Made by a program: the position numbers and the translations under genes. A DNA stretch of 7,265 bases from Oscillospiraceae bacterium (GTDB taxonomy: Bacteria; Bacillota; Clostridia; Oscillospirales; Ruminococcaceae). Positions 5,298-7,265 of this stretch are shown here, in pieces (within the stretch, counting starts at the first letter, position 1; each line of letters opens with the position of its first letter). The notes below the pieces were generated by a model that saw only the letters and a list, made by a program, of their open reading frames with translations, was not told the origin of the DNA and did not search any database. Location: positions 1 to 7,265 of the forward strand of contig DNUB01000044.1 of assembly GCA_003508605.1 (NCBI GenBank). The letters are read 5' to 3'.

Positions 5298-6444
5298 AAA
5301 GGGCAGGCTGTATGCGGTAATTCAAATCAAAGAAAACGGGAAATCCAAATCCGTATGGAGAACCTTGAACCTCCCCGAAGGGAGCAACAAAACCAAAATT
5401 CAGAAGGCGTACAGAGAGGTGGTGAGCAATTTTGAAGAGGAATACGCCGCAATGCTGGCAAGAAAAGACCGCTCTAACGCCGACATATCCATATTCGAGT
5501 ACATGTGCGCCTATCTAAAAAGAGCGGAGCAGGAGCTGCAGCTAAACACACGGCGCAGCTACCGCAATATGATCTACGGGAAAATACAGCTGTACTTCAA
5601 CAAACACCCGCAGATAACGATTGAAAATATTACTCCAAAGGACATTAATAAATTTTATGAATACCTATTCAGCAACGGAGTGAAAGCGAACACAGTCATT
5701 CACTATCACGCTATACTGCACCGAGCATTTAAGCAAGCCTTTAAGGACGAGCTGATAGATTCCAATCCCTTTGACCGAATTGAACGCCCAAAGAAAAATA
5801 AATTTCAGGGTGAAAATTATACCAAGGCGGAGCTTGTGGAACTGCTTAAAAAGAGCAGAACCGATCCGCTTTATCCTGCGATTATGTTGGCTGGTGGGCT
5901 TGGATTAAGGCGAAGCGAGGCGCTGGGTATAAGGTGGTCGAGGATAGATTGGGAGCAGAGGACAGTGCTGCTTGACACTAAAATCGTTGAAAGCGACGAG
6001 GTGGGTGCATCTCCGATTCCCATAGAGGAAATGAAAAATAAATCAAGCCGCCGAACTCTGCCGCTGCCCGATCCCGTGTATGAAATGCTCCTTAATGAAA
6101 AGGAAAAACAGGCGGTGTATAAGAAAATGTTCAAAAGCAGTTACAGCCGTGAATTTGAAGATTACGTCTGTGTAAATCAGCTTGGTGAGCTGATGAAGCC
6201 GTCCTATGTAACACAGCACTTCAGCGACTTGCTTAAAAGGCTTGGCATGAGACACATTCGATTCCATGACCTGCGGCATACATTTGCAAGTATACTAATC
6301 GGAAACGAGGTGCCGCTGATAAATGTTTCAAACTTCTTGGGACACTCGGATATATCCACCACCGCCAATATTTATGCTCACCTTGACAAGGCGGGAAAAC
6401 AAGTTGGTGCTGACGTGATAACCGATATTTTTAAAAAGAAATAA
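5257..6444 (+). CDS. int: Tyrosine recombinase / integrase, complete
   Basis: A full-length 395-residue tyrosine recombinase that cuts and joins the attachment sites of the mobile element. An N-terminal arm-binding-like segment (about 10-70, with the AP2-like pattern GRLYAVIQIKENGK) is followed by the core-binding SAM-like domain (about 75-175) and the catalytic domain (about 185-390). Catalytic residues are visible: Arg218 in GLRRSEAL, Lys262 before SSRRTLPL, His337 and Arg340 in HDLRHT, His363 in LGHSD and the nucleophile Tyr373 in NIYAHL. Nothing is missing, so it should be active. It belongs to the Tn916/phage-like integrases of Gram-positive elements. Its start lies inside the excisionase gene with an AAGGA site upstream, and an intrinsic terminator closes the unit 4 bases after the stop. 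Confidence 0.95.
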   Translation: MAVKNTLAASVQCKKGRLYAVIQIKENGKSKSVWRTLNLPEGSNKTKIQKAYREVVSNFEEEYAAMLARKDRSNADISIFEYMCAYLKRAEQELQLNTRRSYRNMIYGKIQLYFNKHPQITIENITPKDINKFYEYLFSNGVKANTVIHYHAILHRAFKQAFKDELIDSNPFDRIERPKKNKFQGENYTKAELVELLKKSRTDPLYPAIMLAGGLGLRRSEALGIRWSRIDWEQRTVLLDTKIVESDEVGASPIPIEEMKNKSSRRTLPLPDPVYEMLLNEKEKQAVYKKMFKSSYSREFEDYVCVNQLGELMKPSYVTQHFSDLLKRLGMRHIRFHDLRHTFASILIGNEVPLINVSNFLGHSDISTTANIYAHLDKAGKQVGADVITDIFKKK

Positions 6445-6447
6445 CTG

Positions 6448-6476
6448 AAAAAGCAGTCCAAATCGGGCTGCTTTTT
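6448..6476 (+). terminator. Intrinsic terminator after the integrase
   Basis: AAAAAGCAGTCC (6448-6459) pairs with GGGCTGCTTTTT (6465-6476) around a 5-base loop, followed by further T. One pair is G-T. The A-run on the left makes it usable in both directions. It separates the excisionase/integrase message from the tandem-HTH gene, although some readthrough could supply that gene. Confidence 0.9.
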
Positions 6477-6495
6477 TATATATGGAGGAAAAATT

Positions 6496-7029
6496 ATGAG
6501 CGAATATTTAAGCGGAGATCAGCTGTACAAATTTTTGCATATCTCCAAAAGGAAGATGAAATATTTGTTGGAGAATGGGTATATTCCCGTGATTGATACT
6601 GGAAAGAAAACCTATAAGTACAGGGTTAAGCGGTGTGATGCGGAAAAGTTTAAGGAGAGAATGGAGCGGGAAGCAGATTTTTTAAGGGAATTAAGGGGGC
6701 GGTTTGGGAGTGGGAATTCTTCTCCAAAAGCTACTTTGAATTGCGCCATAAAAGATAATGAGCGGGAAGAATTTCGAGAATTTCTTACAAAGCTTTGGAG
6801 TAAATATCCTGACGCTCTGCCTGCAAAGAAAGCGGCGGAGCTTGCGGATATTTCGCCGCAGAGGGTTAATGAATTGGTGAGGAAGGGGGTTATATATGGA
6901 ATATGTGTTGGGAATGTGCAGTATTTATCCAAGGAGCAGTTTATAGAGTACATCACTGTAAAGTGCAACGGCGGTAAACTTGCAATAAACTTCAAACTGC
7001 GAAATAGCAAGCCTCCAAAATCCACCTGA
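6496..7029 (+). CDS. Protein with two excisionase-type HTH domains
   Basis: A 177-residue DNA-binding protein commonly found next to integrases in clostridial elements. The first HTH_17-like domain is at about 4-53 (YLSGDQLYKFLHISKRKMKYLLENG, wing PVIDTGKKTYKYRV). A charged helical linker follows (55-105), then a second HTH at about 108-152 (LPAKKAAELADISPQRVNELVRKG, wing YGICVGNVQYL). The second domain starts with YPDALPAKKAAE, matching YPEALTVKEAAE of the excisionase-like protein, so the two are probably related by duplication. Two domains could bind paired sites as a monomer or bridge sites. A GGAGG ribosome site lies 7 bases before the ATG. It sits behind the terminator at 6448-6476 with no clear promoter of its own. 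Its role (regulator, second excision factor or nucleoid-like protein) is inferred. Confidence 0.85.
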   Translation: MSEYLSGDQLYKFLHISKRKMKYLLENGYIPVIDTGKKTYKYRVKRCDAEKFKERMEREADFLRELRGRFGSGNSSPKATLNCAIKDNEREEFREFLTKLWSKYPDALPAKKAAELADISPQRVNELVRKGVIYGICVGNVQYLSKEQFIEYITVKCNGGKLAINFKLRNSKPPKST

Positions 7030-7034
7030 GGTGG
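7022..7034 (+). promoter_or_regulatory. Hairpin joining a stop codon and a ribosome site
   Basis: CCACC (7022-7026) pairs with GGTGG (7030-7034) and the loop is the TGA stop of the tandem-HTH gene. The right arm is part of GAGGTGG, a good ribosome site for the ATG at 7039. A ribosome finishing the upstream gene would melt the hairpin, so this could couple translation of the small frame to that gene. Confidence 0.4.
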
Positions 7035-7038
7035 TAAA

Positions 7039-7134
7039 ATGCCATGTCAGGTTATAAAACAAAGCAGGTGCTCCCATTTTGAGGAGTATTTGTTTGAATT
7101 TGATGATGAGGTACAGATGAGTACCCCATCGTGA
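7039..7134 (+). CDS. Possible 31-residue small protein, perhaps a gene cut by an in-frame TGA
   Basis: An ATG 9 bases after the tandem-HTH stop is preceded by GAGGTGG at good spacing and opens a 31-codon frame, MPCQVIKQSRCSHF followed by an acidic stretch (EEYLFEFDDEVQ) and ending STPS. Beyond the TGA at 7132-7134 the same frame stays open for 27 more codons to a TAA at 7216-7218 and reads like protein (QYDEIKFYVIGFVCGIKWGG). It may thus be a 31-residue protein, a 59-residue gene interrupted by a nonsense change, or chance. I recognise no family. TGA is a normal stop elsewhere in the window (ATPase, tandem-HTH and zinc-finger genes), so recoding is not favoured. Confidence 0.35.
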   Translation: MPCQVIKQSRCSHFEEYLFEFDDEVQMSTPS

Positions 7135-7206
7135 CAATATGACGAGATAAAATTTTACGTCATTGGGTTTGTTTGTGGAATAAAATGGGGTGGCAAATTA
7201 CCACCG

Positions 7207-7244
7207 GATTATATATAATCACTTAAAATGATTATTTTAAATGA
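7207..7244. repeat. AT-rich palindromes near the right edge
   Basis: GATTATATATAATC (7207-7220) is a perfect 14-bp palindrome. It runs into a second symmetric element, TCAcTTAAAAT (7219-7229) with ATTTTAAaTGA (7234-7244), which has one mismatch and a 4-base GATT centre. TATAAT at 7214-7219 could be a -10, but the -35 is poor. They may be an operator or promoter for a gene beyond the edge, or a recombination core; nothing decides between these. Confidence 0.4.
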
Positions 7245-7265
7245 GTCTGAATAACGAACCGTGTA

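Noticed and set aside
1..7265. CRISPR array, tRNA or rRNA genes
   Set aside because: No regularly spaced repeat-spacer pattern and no cloverleaf or rRNA-like sequence was seen on either strand.

Overview
The window looks like AT-rich DNA from a low-GC Gram-positive bacterium, most likely a gut-type member of the Clostridia. The grounds are strong AGGAGG-type ribosome binding sites, consensus -35/-10 promoters, and an integrase / excisionase / tandem-HTH gene set typical of clostridial integrated elements. No rRNA, tRNA or CRISPR array is visible, and the species cannot be fixed from sequence reading alone.

Left part (1-2252, all minus strand): four genes with an accessory or 'detoxification' character. 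These are the 5' part of an isochorismatase-family cysteine hydrolase (running off the left edge), a nucleotidyltransferase of the GS...DxD type, a six-helix membrane protein of unknown function, and a small GNAT acetyltransferase. Two of them, the hydrolase and the acetyltransferase, are each preceded by a copy of the same ~100-bp promoter-plus-leader module (203-300 and 2147-2244, 85 of 98 bases identical, no gaps). Each copy has TTGACT-17-TATAAT with an extended -10, and a dyad whose two arms have changed in a compensating way between copies. This is the clearest unexplained structure in the window and suggests shared control by an unidentified regulator.

Right part (2311-7265): the core of an integrated mobile element. 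A CGNR-like zinc-finger protein (probably DUF6076) on the minus strand is divergent from a RepA/RecA-type hexameric ATPase. Next comes a 547-bp gene-free stretch (4382-4928) full of inverted and direct repeats, which is a candidate replication origin, recombinase-binding region or structured RNA. Then follow an excisionase-like HTH protein whose end overlaps the start of a complete tyrosine recombinase, an intrinsic terminator, and a protein with two excisionase-type HTH domains. The last segment holds a possible tiny gene with an in-frame stop and several AT-rich palindromes near the right edge.

How they may work together (inference): the integrase and excisionase would integrate and excise the element, the ATPase with the repeat-rich region would support its replication, and the zinc-finger and tandem-HTH proteins would regulate or accompany these steps. 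No relaxase, conjugation gene or defence gene is seen in the window, and the exact element ends could not be located.
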